64,000 nucleotides of DNA from Tropicimonas sp033101155 (lineage in GTDB: Bacteria > Pseudomonadota > Alphaproteobacteria > Rhodobacterales > Rhodobacteraceae): the NCBI RefSeq assembly GCF_033101155.1, contig NZ_JAWMPX010000008.1:141529-205528 (forward strand). The letters are read 5' to 3'. The notes below the pieces were generated by a model that had not been told where the DNA came from, ran no database searches, and saw only the letters and a list, made by a program, of their open reading frames with translations. The position numbers and the translations under genes were made by a program. Positions 1-10,200 of this stretch are shown here, piece by piece (the stretch's first letter is position 1; every line of letters begins with the position of its first letter).

Positions 1-12
1 ATTGGATTTGCC

Positions 13-2205
13 ATGCTTATTAACCCCGCCATGATCCAGGAATTCCCGATACGCATGGAATGTGGTGCGTACTCCGATCCGCTCGTCCTTGTCGCGGCGC
101 GGATCGACGAGGGGTTCAACAAGCCATCGCTGGCCCAGATCGAGTTCATCGCCGACACGCCGAATATCAATCTCGACGATCTGCTCGGGGAGAGGGTTAC
201 CCTGACCTTCAAGTTGCCTAGCGGCCCGGACCGGGTCGGGGAAGGGACCCGGGAGCGGGAACACACCGGAATCTGTACCGGCGTACGGCTGATCGGAACG
301 ATCGATGGTGCGGCGCATTATTCGGCGGAGCTGCGGCCGACGATGTGGTTTCTCTCGCTCAATCAAGACTGCCGGATCTTCCAGGAAATGACGGCGCGGG
401 ACATCATCAAGGAGATCCTCCAGGACTATGGCGTCGAGATCGACGACAAGCTGTCGGACACCTTCCCGAACCGTATCATCTGTGTTCAGTACCGCGAAAG
501 CGACCTCGACTTCATCCACCGGCTGATGGAGGAGGAGGGGATCCACTATTTCTTCACCCATTCGGGCGGAAGTGTGAAGATGGTGCTGCATGACGATTCA
601 ACGGGGCATTCGTCGGTGCCATGCGAGTCGGAGATCGCCTTCCTCGAAAAGGACAGTTCGGAGACGCACCGCCTCGAGCACATCTTCGAGTGGCGCAAGC
701 AGCACACCGCGACCACCGGCAAGTACACATACACGGACTACAATTTCGAGACCCCGAACGCCACTCTTCAGGAGCATAAGGCATTGGCCAAGGGCACGCA
801 CACGCTCAGGGACCTCGAGATCTACGATCACCCGGGCCATTACCGCCATTCGGGCGATGGCGAACGCTATTCGCGGATCCGAATGGAGGAGCGCGCGATC
901 CACTACCAGACATGGGCCGGGGCGGGAATCGTTTCCAATCTCGAGGTTGGCGGGGTGATGTCGATCTCCGGTCATACTGCAACCGAAGACAGCGAGAAAT
1001 TCGTCGTCCGTGACGCTACGCACATGTTCCGTCTCAACGACCGTGAACTGGGCAAACTTGCGGTCACACGGTTCCCGGACGGGTCGATGCGCGAACAGTT
1101 GAGCGAGCAGGACCCTTACCACGCGCGCTTTTCGGTCATTCCCAAGGATGAAAAGTTCCGCCCAGAGGCAAAGACACCCTGGCCGGAGATTGCCGGTGTG
1201 CACACCGCGCTGGTCACCGGGCCATCGGGCGAGGAAATCCACACCGACGAGTACGGCCGCATTCGGATCCAGTTCCACTGGGACCGGCTGGGCGCCAAGG
1301 ACGAGCATTCGACCTGCTGGGTGCGCTGCATGATGCCCTGGACCGGAAAGTCCTGGGGGATGATAGCGATCCCGCGCATCGGCCAGGAGGTCGTGGTGCA
1401 GTTCGAAGAGGGCGACCCGGACCGGCCGCTGGTCGTGGGCATGCTCTACAATGCCGACACGATGCCGCCCTATGATTTGCCCGCCAACAAGACCCAGAGC
1501 GGCATCAAGACGCGTTCTTCGAAGGAAGGAACTTCGAGTAATTTCAACGAACTGCGCTTCGAGGACAAGAAGGGCGCCGAGGAGGTCTATTTCCACGCCG
1601 AGAAGGATTTCAATCAGGTCGTGGAGAATGACGCCACCGTAACCATCGGTTTTGACGACAAGGACAAAGGCGATCTTACGCAGAAGGTCTATCACGACAA
1701 GACCGAGGAAATCGGCAATGATTCAACGATCAAGATCGGCTATGGCGAGGGCGGAAAGTCACCGGGCGACCTTGTTCATGAGGTCTTCAACGACCGAACC
1801 GAAAAGATAGGCAACCATTTCACGACCACCGTCGAGAAAGGCAATCACGAAATGGAGGTCTCCATGGGAGACCAGACGAACACGGTTAAGATGGGAAACC
1901 AGGAAAACACGGTATCGATGGGAAACCTGAAGAACACCGTGAAGATGGGCAACTTCACCGAAGAAATCTCGATGGGCAACCACACGACCAAGGTGAACCT
2001 GGGCAAGACCGAACATACGGCGATGCAGTCCATCGAGTTCAAGGTGGGAGCGAATTCGATCAAGATCGACCAGATGGGCGTGACCATCAAGGGGATCATG
2101 GTCAAGATTGAAGGCACCGCGATGCTCGATGCCAAGGCGCCGATGACGACCGTCAAGGGGGATGGAATGCTGATCCTCAAGGGCGGCATCATGATGATCA
2201 ACTAG
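13..2205 (+). CDS. vgrG: Type VI secretion spike protein VgrG (TssI)
   Basis: This 730-residue protein forms the trimeric needle at the tip of the T6SS tube and carries effectors out of the cell. The first ~370 residues match the gp27-like VgrG base. Residues ~395-480 are the gp5-type OB fold, seen in the stretch around DEYGRIRIQFHWDR, CWVRCMMPW and GDPDRPLVVGMLYN. The C-terminal third is a beta-helix needle containing five near-perfect 9-residue repeats starting MG. It ends in a short hydrophobic tip (MLILKGGIMMIN), where a PAAR protein would normally dock. There is no C-terminal effector extension, so this is a structural rather than evolved VgrG. The gene lies only 12 bases from the window edge, and an upstream in-frame start cannot be excluded. 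A second ATG lies at codon 7. Confidence 0.95.
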   Translation: MLINPAMIQEFPIRMECGAYSDPLVLVAARIDEGFNKPSLAQIEFIADTPNINLDDLLGERVTLTFKLPSGPDRVGEGTREREHTGICTGVRLIGTIDGAAHYSAELRPTMWFLSLNQDCRIFQEMTARDIIKEILQDYGVEIDDKLSDTFPNRIICVQYRESDLDFIHRLMEEEGIHYFFTHSGGSVKMVLHDDSTGHSSVPCESEIAFLEKDSSETHRLEHIFEWRKQHTATTGKYTYTDYNFETPNATLQEHKALAKGTHTLRDLEIYDHPGHYRHSGDGERYSRIRMEERAIHYQTWAGAGIVSNLEVGGVMSISGHTATEDSEKFVVRDATHMFRLNDRELGKLAVTRFPDGSMREQLSEQDPYHARFSVIPKDEKFRPEAKTPWPEIAGVHTALVTGPSGEEIHTDEYGRIRIQFHWDRLGAKDEHSTCWVRCMMPWTGKSWGMIAIPRIGQEVVVQFEEGDPDRPLVVGMLYNADTMPPYDLPANKTQSGIKTRSSKEGTSSNFNELRFEDKKGAEEVYFHAEKDFNQVVENDATVTIGFDDKDKGDLTQKVYHDKTEEIGNDSTIKIGYGEGGKSPGDLVHEVFNDRTEKIGNHFTTTVEKGNHEMEVSMGDQTNTVKMGNQENTVSMGNLKNTVKMGNFTEEISMGNHTTKVNLGKTEHTAMQSIEFKVGANSIKIDQMGVTIKGIMVKIEGTAMLDAKAPMTTVKGDGMLILKGGIMMIN
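1864..1998 (+). repeat. Five 27-bp in-gene repeats in vgrG
   Basis: Five consecutive 27-base units begin with ATG at 1864, 1891, 1918, 1945 and 1972. Each encodes a 9-residue unit of the type MGNxxNTVK. A sixth, degraded unit follows at 1999 (LGK). They lie in the beta-helical needle. Tandem units like this can change the length of the needle by slippage. Confidence 0.85.
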
Positions 2206-2214
2206 GGGTGCGGA

Positions 2215-2826
2215 ATGTCGGGTCGATTTGAGGGGCTGAACAAGATCCCGCAGGAGCCGGCAGCACGGTTGCTGGCAGGGACGAATCTGAAACTGGAGGC
2301 CGAGCTTGCCGGCCCGGCCACGGCCGGTGTTGCCGACGTGCTTGCGGAGCTTGAGGCGGCCGGCGCGCTGGTCGACATGCTCAAGCTTCTGGCCGCGAGC
2401 CTGCCGCCACGGGAAAGCGCCTGGTGGGCTTGCCTGGCGGGGCGTGACGTGATCGGACCGCAGGCAGAGCCTTCGCCGTCTCTGGCGGCGGCCGAGGCCT
2501 GGGTGTTCCGCCCCGGCGAGGAGACGCGCAAAGCGGCTTTCCGTGCCGCCGAGGCGGCGGATCCGATGGATGACACGGCCATGTGCGCCACCATCGTGGT
2601 CTATGCGGACGGCACGCTGGGGCCGGATGATCTCAAGGAATACCCGGCGCCGCAGGGCGCGCTGCAGGCCATGGCTTTCGGCATTAATCTCAAGGCGGTG
2701 GACGCGATGGGGGACGATTTCGACGGACCCATGAATTTCGTGATCGACCGCGCCCTCGACATCGCACGCGGCGGCAATGGCCGGATCGCGCGCCCGACCG
2801 AGAGCAGCGAGGAGAGCGCCGGATGA
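2215..2826 (+). CDS. Small T6SS-locus protein, DUF6931-like
   Basis: This 203-residue acidic protein has no signal peptide or membrane segment, so it is probably cytoplasmic. I do not recognise a function. The word ESAWWACLAGRDVI (residues ~64-77) resembles the tryptophan-rich motif of the DUF6931 family, but that assignment is from memory and tentative. The gene starts 9 bases after the vgrG stop, and its TGA overlaps the ATG of tagH (ATGA, 2823-2826). It is therefore almost certainly translated with the T6SS genes. Possible roles are a VgrG adaptor or chaperone, given its place right behind the spike, or a partner of the FHA protein. Confidence 0.7.
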   Translation: MSGRFEGLNKIPQEPAARLLAGTNLKLEAELAGPATAGVADVLAELEAAGALVDMLKLLAASLPPRESAWWACLAGRDVIGPQAEPSPSLAAAEAWVFRPGEETRKAAFRAAEAADPMDDTAMCATIVVYADGTLGPDDLKEYPAPQGALQAMAFGINLKAVDAMGDDFDGPMNFVIDRALDIARGGNGRIARPTESSEESAG

Positions 2827-4451
2827 GCGTGATGGTGCATTTCCAGTCTTCCGGCGCGATTCCGGGCGACGGGCGGCCGGTCCCGATGGTCGGCAGCTCG
2901 ATGACCATCGGCCGGGGGCCGGGCAATGACCTTGTCCTGCCGGATCCGGAGCGGGTCGTTTCTTCGCATCACTGCGCCATCGAGGACCAGAACGGCAATG
3001 TCGTCGTGATCGACCTCTCGACCAACGGCACCTTCCTCAACTATGGCAAGATCCCTCTCGGCAAGGTTCCTACCCCGCTCAATGATGGCGACATCCTGAG
3101 CATTGGAAATTACGAACTGGCGGTTCGGATTTCCGCCGCCGCCGCGCCTGGTCCGCAAATCCTCGACCCGGCCGGCCAGCAGGCCGTCGCACCGGTTGGC
3201 GCACGGCCCGATACCGGCCTCTCCGACCTGCTCGATGCGCCGTCTTCCGGTGGCGGACACGACGTGATCAATGATCTTCTCGGCGAAGGGCCTGTCGGTC
3301 CGAGCGGAATCAAACGGCCGGAGCTGGGCGAGGACGGGTTGCTGCCGCCGCTGGGTGGTGACGACGACGCGGAGGATGACCTGCTCGGCCCCGGGCCGGA
3401 CCCGGATTCGCTGCTGGGCGGGAGCCAGTCGGTGCATAACCGTTCGGTCGAGGATCACATGCCGCTGCCGCAGGTCTCCAGCGCGGCTATCCCGGATGAC
3501 TGGGACCTCGATCTGCCCGCAAGCCCGCTTGCCCGCGACAGCATCGCCCCGCCCGAGGACCCGTTCGTGGAGCCGACGGAAGCCGCACCGTCTGCGCCCA
3601 CCGCGCCCACGGAGGAGATCGGTTCGGGGAGCGCATTCATCCCGGACGATCTCGACATCGGGGTCGATGAGGCGCCCGCTGCGGAGACCGGAAGCGGGGA
3701 CGAGAGCGATCCCTTTTCCGTCGATCTTGCGCCGGCGGACACGGCGGAGGCCTCCGTCAGCGCTCCCCCCGAGCCCGCCCCCGCCCCCCAAACGCCATCC
3801 TCCGTCCCGTCGGCCCCGACGGCCCCGACTGTTCCGTCGGCCCCGACGGGCGGAGCGGATGTCGGGGCGGCGCTGGAGGCGCTGCTGAAAGCGGCCGGAG
3901 CCGGGGAGTTGGACCTTGCCGGCGAGGCGCCCGAGGAGACCGCGGCGCGGCTTGGCGCGGTTCTGCGCATCGTGATTCACGGAATGCGCGAGATCCTGAT
4001 GACGCGCAGCGCCATCAAGTCCGAGTTCCGCATGGACCAGACCCGGATTTCTGCTTCCGGCAACAACCCGTTGAAATTCTCCGTGACGCCGGAACAGGCG
4101 GTGGAAGTGATGATCCGCCCGCCGCAGCGTGGCTACCTATCCGCGGAATCCGCCGCCGAGGAGGCGCTGCGGGACATCAAGGCCCATGAGGTCGCGACGA
4201 TGACCGGCATGGAGGCCGCGCTCAAGGGCGTGCTGGAGCGGCTCTCTCCGCAGGAGTTGGAGGGGAAGATCACCGGCTCCGGAGGACTGGGCGGCATGCT
4301 CAAGGGCAAGAAAGCGCGCTACTGGGAAACCTATGAACGCATCTATGCCGATGTGGCCGATGCCGCTGAGAACGATTTTCACGAGCTGTTCAGCCGGGAA
4401 TTCACCCGCGCCTACCAGGAACAGCTCGAAAAGCTGAAGGACGGAAGATGA
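2823..4451 (+). CDS. tagH: T6SS-associated FHA-domain protein TagH (Fha)
   Basis: This 542-residue cytoplasmic scaffold reads the phosphothreonine signal that switches the T6SS on. The FHA domain covers residues ~1-100, with the expected GRGPGND, SSHHCAI and DLSTNGTFLN motifs that hold phosphothreonine. A long, low-complexity, proline- and acid-rich linker follows (about residues 105-345), including repeated SAPTAPT words. The last ~190 residues form the conserved T6SS FHA C-terminal domain (MREILMTRSAIKSEFRM onward). The start overlaps the preceding stop by 4 bases. By family knowledge its threonine would be phosphorylated by PpkA and released by PppA, both encoded a few kilobases downstream. 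Confidence 0.93.
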   Translation: MSVMVHFQSSGAIPGDGRPVPMVGSSMTIGRGPGNDLVLPDPERVVSSHHCAIEDQNGNVVVIDLSTNGTFLNYGKIPLGKVPTPLNDGDILSIGNYELAVRISAAAAPGPQILDPAGQQAVAPVGARPDTGLSDLLDAPSSGGGHDVINDLLGEGPVGPSGIKRPELGEDGLLPPLGGDDDAEDDLLGPGPDPDSLLGGSQSVHNRSVEDHMPLPQVSSAAIPDDWDLDLPASPLARDSIAPPEDPFVEPTEAAPSAPTAPTEEIGSGSAFIPDDLDIGVDEAPAAETGSGDESDPFSVDLAPADTAEASVSAPPEPAPAPQTPSSVPSAPTAPTVPSAPTGGADVGAALEALLKAAGAGELDLAGEAPEETAARLGAVLRIVIHGMREILMTRSAIKSEFRMDQTRISASGNNPLKFSVTPEQAVEVMIRPPQRGYLSAESAAEEALRDIKAHEVATMTGMEAALKGVLERLSPQELEGKITGSGGLGGMLKGKKARYWETYERIYADVADAAENDFHELFSREFTRAYQEQLEKLKDGR

Positions 4452-4470
4452 CGAAAGATTGGGGCCACTG

Positions 4471-5808
4471 ATGTCCTGGGAGAGCAAGGTACTCTGGAGC
4501 GAGGGGCTGTTCCTTCAGCCGCATCACTTCCAGCAGGCGGATCGCTACATGGAAGCGCAGCTCGGCGGTCTGGCCGGGCGGATCGCGCCCTATGCCTGGG
4601 GCGTGAGCGCGCTGGAGATCGACCGCGAGGTGCTGAAGGTGGGGCAGTTCGCCATCCGCAGCGCCTCGGGTGTCACGCCGGATGGCGCCGTCTTCCGCGT
4701 GCCGGAGACGGAGGATCATCCGCCTGCGCTGGAGGTTCCCTCGACGATCAAGGATTGCGTGGTCTATCTCAGCCTGCCGCAGCGGCGGCAGGGCGCGCTG
4801 GAGGTCGATATGACCGGGGCCGAGCTGTCGGCGGCCCGGTTACGCGCCTCCGAACTGGACGTGACCGACACGATGGGGTCGGGGCGCAAGCCCGCCACGC
4901 TGGGGGTCGGCAAGCTCAGGCTGCAATTCGCGCTGGAGGTGGACGATCTGGCGGATCGGCTGGTGATTCCGATTGCGCGGATCATCGAGGTGAAGTCGGA
5001 TCAGGAAGTGGTGCTCGACACCGGCTTCGTTCCATCCGCAATGGATCTGCGGGCGGCCCAGCCGTTGCACGGCTTCCTCGGCGAATTGGAGGGGTTGCTC
5101 AATCACCGCGCAACAGCGCTGGCCGCGCGGCTGACGCAAGGCGGCACCAAGGGGTCCGCTGAGATCCAGGATTTCCTGCTCCTGCAAACGATCAACCGCG
5201 CCTTGCCACGCGTCCAGCACATGTTGGCGATCGAGAATGTTCACCCGGAGAGCTTCTTTCGCGAATGCGTCTCCCTGACCGGCGAGTTGGCCACCTTCAT
5301 CGACCCGAAGATGCGCCCCCCCGCCTTCCCGCCCTACCAGCATCATGACCTGACCGGCAGTTTCGCCCCGGTGATCCGTGCACTCCGGACCTATCTCTCC
5401 GCCGTGCTGGAGCAGAACGCGGTGTCGATCCCGCTGGAGCCGCGCAAATACGGCATCTCGGTGGGTGTGATTGCCGACCGCAAGCTGATCACCACCGCCG
5501 GGTTCGTCCTCGCTGTCACCTCCGAAGCGCCGGCCGAGAATGTGCGCCGTCATTTTGCCGGACAGTCCAAGATCGGACCGGTCGAGGAAATCCGGCAACT
5601 GGTCAACTCCGCCTTGCCGGGGATCACCCTGCGTCCGCTCCCGGTCGCGCCGCGCCAGATCCCCTACACGGCCGGCTCGGTCTATTTCGAGCTCGACCCC
5701 GAGAGCCCCTATTGGGGCAAGATGACGACCTCTGGTGGCATCGCGGTTCATGTCTCCGGCTCCTATCCGGGGCTGAAGATGGAACTCTGGGCGATCCGGC
5801 AGGGTTGA
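4471..5808 (+). CDS. tssK: T6SS baseplate component TssK
   Basis: TssK is the trimeric adaptor that joins the T6SS baseplate to the TssL/TssM membrane complex. The protein is 445 residues from this start, the normal length for the family, and opens with the typical words VLWSEGLFLQPHHFQQ. The ATG at 4471 is preferred over an in-frame TTG at 4459, because MSWESKVLW matches the usual N-terminus. The gene starts 19 bases after tagH and ends 19 bases before tssL, on the same strand as the membrane genes it works with. Confidence 0.95.
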   Translation: MSWESKVLWSEGLFLQPHHFQQADRYMEAQLGGLAGRIAPYAWGVSALEIDREVLKVGQFAIRSASGVTPDGAVFRVPETEDHPPALEVPSTIKDCVVYLSLPQRRQGALEVDMTGAELSAARLRASELDVTDTMGSGRKPATLGVGKLRLQFALEVDDLADRLVIPIARIIEVKSDQEVVLDTGFVPSAMDLRAAQPLHGFLGELEGLLNHRATALAARLTQGGTKGSAEIQDFLLLQTINRALPRVQHMLAIENVHPESFFRECVSLTGELATFIDPKMRPPAFPPYQHHDLTGSFAPVIRALRTYLSAVLEQNAVSIPLEPRKYGISVGVIADRKLITTAGFVLAVTSEAPAENVRRHFAGQSKIGPVEEIRQLVNSALPGITLRPLPVAPRQIPYTAGSVYFELDPESPYWGKMTTSGGIAVHVSGSYPGLKMELWAIRQG

Positions 5809-5827
5809 GGAAAGGAACGGGAGGAAC

Positions 5828-7261
5828 ATGGCCAGCGACGATCCGTTCTCCGAAAGCGGAGATGACGAACGCACGGTGATCCGGCCCAATCCGGGCGGGC
5901 GACGGCCGGTGGCCACGCCCCAAGCGCCAACGCAACCGGCGGCGCAGCCGGGCATTGCGCCACAACAGCCCGCGCCGCCGCCGCCGCCAGCGGGCGGAGC
6001 GCCGGGCTATGGCGTGCCCGCGGGCGGCAGCCCGCAACCCGTTCGCGCCTCAGGCGAGGCCGCGCTGTTGCCGCTGGCCGCCACCGGGATCAACAAACTC
6101 GTCGCGTGCGCCGCGCCGCTTTTTGCGCTGACCTCCCGCATTTCCAACCGTGCCCAACATGCCGACCCCGACGGGCTGCGCCAGAAGGTCATCGGCGAAG
6201 TGCGTGAATTCGAGAGCCGGGCGCATCAGGCGGGCTGCTCGGACCAGGAGGTCAAGGTCGCTCGCTACGCCATCTGTGCCACGCTGGACGATGTCGTGCT
6301 CAACACGCCCTGGGGTGAGCATTCGTCCTGGTCGGTGCAGTCCATGGTGGCGACCTTCCACCGTGAGGTGGTCGGGGGGGACCGGTTCTTCGACCTGCTG
6401 GCGCGGCTGGAACAGGATCCAGCCAACAATATCGACCTGCTGGAATTCCTGTATATGTGCCTCTCGCTCGGCTTTGAGGGCCGGCTACGCGTCGAACAGG
6501 GCGGGCCGCAACGGCATCTGGAAGTGCGCTCCGGGCTGGCGCGGATCATCCGCAGCCAGCGCGGTGCCGTCGAACGCGAGATCTCGCCGCGCTGGAAGGG
6601 TCTGGAGGTGGCGCACAAGGTCCTGTCGATCTGGCGTCCGGTCTGGATTGCGCTGAGCGTCGCCGCGCTGCTGCTGACGGCGGGCTTCTTCGGGCTGAGC
6701 TGGGCGCTTGGCGGCGACACGGACCGGCTCGCGGGGCAGTTTTCCGTCCTGGAGACGGGAGCGCCACCCTCCATCGCCATCAAGGCGCCGCCCCCGCCGC
6801 CGCCCCCCGCGCCGGTGGTCAACGTGCCGGAGAAGTTCAAGGAATTCCTCTCTGCCGAGATCAAGGACGGGCTCGTCGAGGTCCTGAGCGATGGCAACAC
6901 GATTGTCATCCGCATCAAGGGTTCGGGCATGTTCGCACCCGCGTCACCGATCCTGACGGAGAAATTCGTCTCGCCGGTCAATCGCGTCGCCGAAGCGCTG
7001 AATGACGAGCCGGGACCGGTCGTCGTGGTCGGACATTCGGATTCGATTCCGATCAAGTCGGCGCGCTTTTCCTCCAACATGGAGCTGTCTCTGGCGCGTG
7101 CGCGGACAGTCGAGAAGATGATTTCAGAGGCGTTCGATGAAAAGGGACGGGTTTCGGCAGAGGGCCGCGCGGACAAGGAGCCGCTGGCCTCGAATGACAC
7201 CAAGGAAGGGCGGGCGCAAAACCGCCGGATCGAGGTCCTGCTGGTGAGGAACCAAAACTGA
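5828..7261 (+). CDS. tssL: T6SS membrane protein TssL (DotU/IcmH) with C-terminal OmpA domain
   Basis: TssL sits in the inner membrane and, with TssM, anchors the baseplate. In this 477-residue version, residues 1-75 are a proline/alanine-rich cytoplasmic leader. Residues ~77-265 are the DotU domain (including LDDVVLNTPWGEHSSWS), followed by one membrane segment at ~272-296 and a proline-rich periplasmic linker. An OmpA/MotB-like peptidoglycan-binding domain closes the protein (VVVVGHSDSIPIKS and AQNRRIEVLL). This evolved TssL form means the complex can grip the cell wall without a separate TagL. The GAGG-type ribosome site lies just upstream of the ATG. The final A of the stop codon is the first base of tssM. 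Confidence 0.95.
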   Translation: MASDDPFSESGDDERTVIRPNPGGRRPVATPQAPTQPAAQPGIAPQQPAPPPPPAGGAPGYGVPAGGSPQPVRASGEAALLPLAATGINKLVACAAPLFALTSRISNRAQHADPDGLRQKVIGEVREFESRAHQAGCSDQEVKVARYAICATLDDVVLNTPWGEHSSWSVQSMVATFHREVVGGDRFFDLLARLEQDPANNIDLLEFLYMCLSLGFEGRLRVEQGGPQRHLEVRSGLARIIRSQRGAVEREISPRWKGLEVAHKVLSIWRPVWIALSVAALLLTAGFFGLSWALGGDTDRLAGQFSVLETGAPPSIAIKAPPPPPPPAPVVNVPEKFKEFLSAEIKDGLVEVLSDGNTIVIRIKGSGMFAPASPILTEKFVSPVNRVAEALNDEPGPVVVVGHSDSIPIKSARFSSNMELSLARARTVEKMISEAFDEKGRVSAEGRADKEPLASNDTKEGRAQNRRIEVLLVRNQN

Positions 7262-10200
7262 TGGCTGTTCTGCGTTTCTTTACCTCGGCCTATTTCGTCA
7301 TCCTGATGGTGGCGACGGCGCTGTCGTTGTGTTTCTGGTTCTTCAGTCCCTGGATCGGAACCGAGACCTGGCAGCCCTTCGCGGGCTATCTCTGGCGCGG
7401 GGTGGTGCTGGGCGTCATCTGGTTCATCGCCCTGCTGTGGATCCTGATCCTCGCCATCCGTCGGGCAAAGCGCGACGAGAAGATGACCGAGGAGATCGTC
7501 GAGGCGGTCGAGACGGATGCCGATGACGAGCTGGTCAAGGAGGAGCTGGAGGAGCTCAAGGAGAAGCTGCGCGGCGGGCTCAAGCAGCTGCGCAAATCGA
7601 AACTGGGGCGCAAGCACCTTTATGAGCTGCCCTGGTATGTGATGATCGGCCCGCCGGGCGCGGGCAAGACCACGGCCATCGTCAATTCCGGCCTGCGGTT
7701 CCCGCTGGACGGCGAGGAGGGCGTGCAGAGCTTTGGTGGCGTTGGCGGTACGCGGAACTGCGACTGGTGGTTCACCGAAGATGCCGTGTTGCTCGACACG
7801 GCCGGGCGTTACACGACGCAGGAGAGCAATGCCGAGGCCGACAATGCCGCCTGGATCGGCTTCCTCAAGATGCTGCGGAAATACCGCAAGCGGCAGCCTA
7901 TCAACGGCGCCATCGTCGCGATCTCGCTGCAGGATCTTTCGTTGCAGGACGAGACCACCCGCGCCGGCCACGCCGCCGCCATTCGCCGCCGCCTCGGCGA
8001 GCTGCGCGAGGAACTGGGGGTGCGTTTCCCGGTCTATGTGCTCTTCACCAAGTCGGACCTGATCGCGGGCTTCACCGAGAGCTTCGAGCCGCTGGGCAAG
8101 GAGGAACGCGAGCAGGTCTGGGGCTTCACGCTGCCGCTGGACAAGAGCAAGGGCGCACGCTCGCCCGTGGCCGAGTTCGAAACCGAGTTTTCCGCGCTGA
8201 TGGAACGGCTCAACGGCCAACTTGTCGACCGGATGCAGGCCGAGACGGACCCCGCCCGGCGCGGGCTTGTCTCGGGCTTTCCGGGGCAGGTCTCGTCGGT
8301 ACGGCAGGTCGCGCAGGATTTCCTTGCCGAGGTCTTTGTCGATAGCAAATACGAGCAGCGCCACATCCTGCGCGGCGTCTATTTCACCTCCGGCACCCAA
8401 GAAGGGAACCCCATCGACCGGCTGATGCTGGGCATGGCCGAAACCTTCGGCATCGGTCGGCAGGCCATGGGCTCCGGCAAGGGCACCGGGCGCAGCTATT
8501 TCCTCACCCGCCTGTTCGAGAGCGTCATCTTTCCCGAGGCCGGGCTGGTTTCCATCGACGACAAGGTCGCTCGCCGTTACCGCTGGTCGCGGCGGCTGGC
8601 GATTCTCGCGGCGGTGCTCGTTGTGGCCGGTATCGGCGGGCTCTGGGCGCGCTCCTATCTAGGCAACAAGGCGATGCTGGCTGACGCGGCGATCCGTGTG
8701 GATGCCTATACCGAGGCTGCCGCCGTCATCCCGCCAAGCCCGGTCGGCGATACGGATTTCCCCGGCATCGTGCCGGCGTTGAACATCCTGCGCGACATGC
8801 CGCTCAACCCGGCAACGCAGGATGTCTCCCGCCCGACCCGGCTCGGCTTCGGGTTATGGCAGGGCGACCTCGTGTCCAATTCCACCGGCCAGACCTATCG
8901 CGCGGCGCTCAACCAGCACCTGCTGCCGCGCATCCTGCTCCGGCTCGACGAGCAGATGCAGTCTTCGATGAGCGACCCCGACCGACTCTACGAGGCGCTC
9001 AAGGTCTATCTCATGGTTGGCCAGCAAGGACCGCTGAACAAGGACCAGGTCCTCGACTGGATGGCACAGGACTGGGAGCAGTTCTATTCCGGCGCCGCGC
9101 GGGAAGTGCTGCGCGCCGACCTGATAGGCCATCTGGAGGCGCTGCTCGACCAGCCGATGCGCAAGGTCGAATTGAATGGACACCTGATCGAGACGGTGCG
9201 CGGTGTCATCAAGGCGATGCCGCAATCGGACCGGATCTATACCGGCATTATCAACTCGGCGGAGGTCCGCGCCTTGCCCAAGTGGCGGCTGACCGATGGC
9301 AACCCGATGATCGGGCGGGCGATGAAGCGCTCCTCCGGCGCCGCGCTCGGCGACGGGATCGACGGGATCTTCACCCGATGCTCCTTCCATGATGTCTTCG
9401 TGCCCGAGGCGCTGAAGGTCAACGAACAGCTCGCCAGCGAAGCCTTTGTGCTCGGAGCGGAGGCCGAGGAGCAGTCCGAAACCTTCAAGATCGAGACCAC
9501 GGCTGGCGTTTTCCAGCTCTATTTCACCGACATGATCGGTCGGTACGAGGCGATCCTCGCCGATCTGGACATCATCCCGCTCGACTCGGTCGAGCGCGCG
9601 GTGGAGGTGACAAATGTGCTCTCCAGCCCGTCCTCGCCGATCGCCAACGTGCTTGAAGCGGTGGCCAACGAAACGCGACTGACCGAGGAATGTGTGGTTG
9701 CGGGGGAGGCGGAAGCTTCCGCCGTGGGCGATGCCGGGGGGACGGCGCTTGGACGGCTGGCCGAGATGGAACTGCGCAGTCGGCTCGGACATCGGCAGCG
9801 CATCCTGAAGGAGGCGGTCGAGGAGAGCTTCAGTGCCGCGACCGGTGCCGATCCGCGCCCGCTGGGGGCGCAGGTCGAGCAGCGCTTTGCCGGGCTTCAC
9901 GAGATGACGGCACGACCCGAAGGGCAACCCTCGGAACTGGACGAATATCTCAACCTGCTCAAGGAGGTCTATCTGGAGCTCAACAAGCTGAGCATCGGCG
10001 GCGGCGCGGGCCAGATGCTCGCAAGCCCTGTTGTGCAGCGCTTCCAGCAGGCCGCCTCGCTCAAGCCGGACCCGCTCAAGCGCTGGTCCACCCAGATCAC
10101 AACCAGCTCTTCCGGCATTGGCCGCAAGGGCGTGCGCACGAACCTCAACGATGAATGGGTCTCCAAGGTCGCACCGCTCTGCCAACAGGCACTGGCCAAT

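Noticed and set aside
2601..3980. A 459-codon open frame on the - strand opposite tagH
   Set aside because: Low-complexity Arg/Gly-rich mirror of a GC-rich gene; tagH has clear domains and coupled start.
6265..8400. A 711-codon open frame on the - strand opposite tssL and tssM
   Set aside because: Runs antisense across two well-supported overlapping genes and has no recognisable domain; typical of high-GC DNA.
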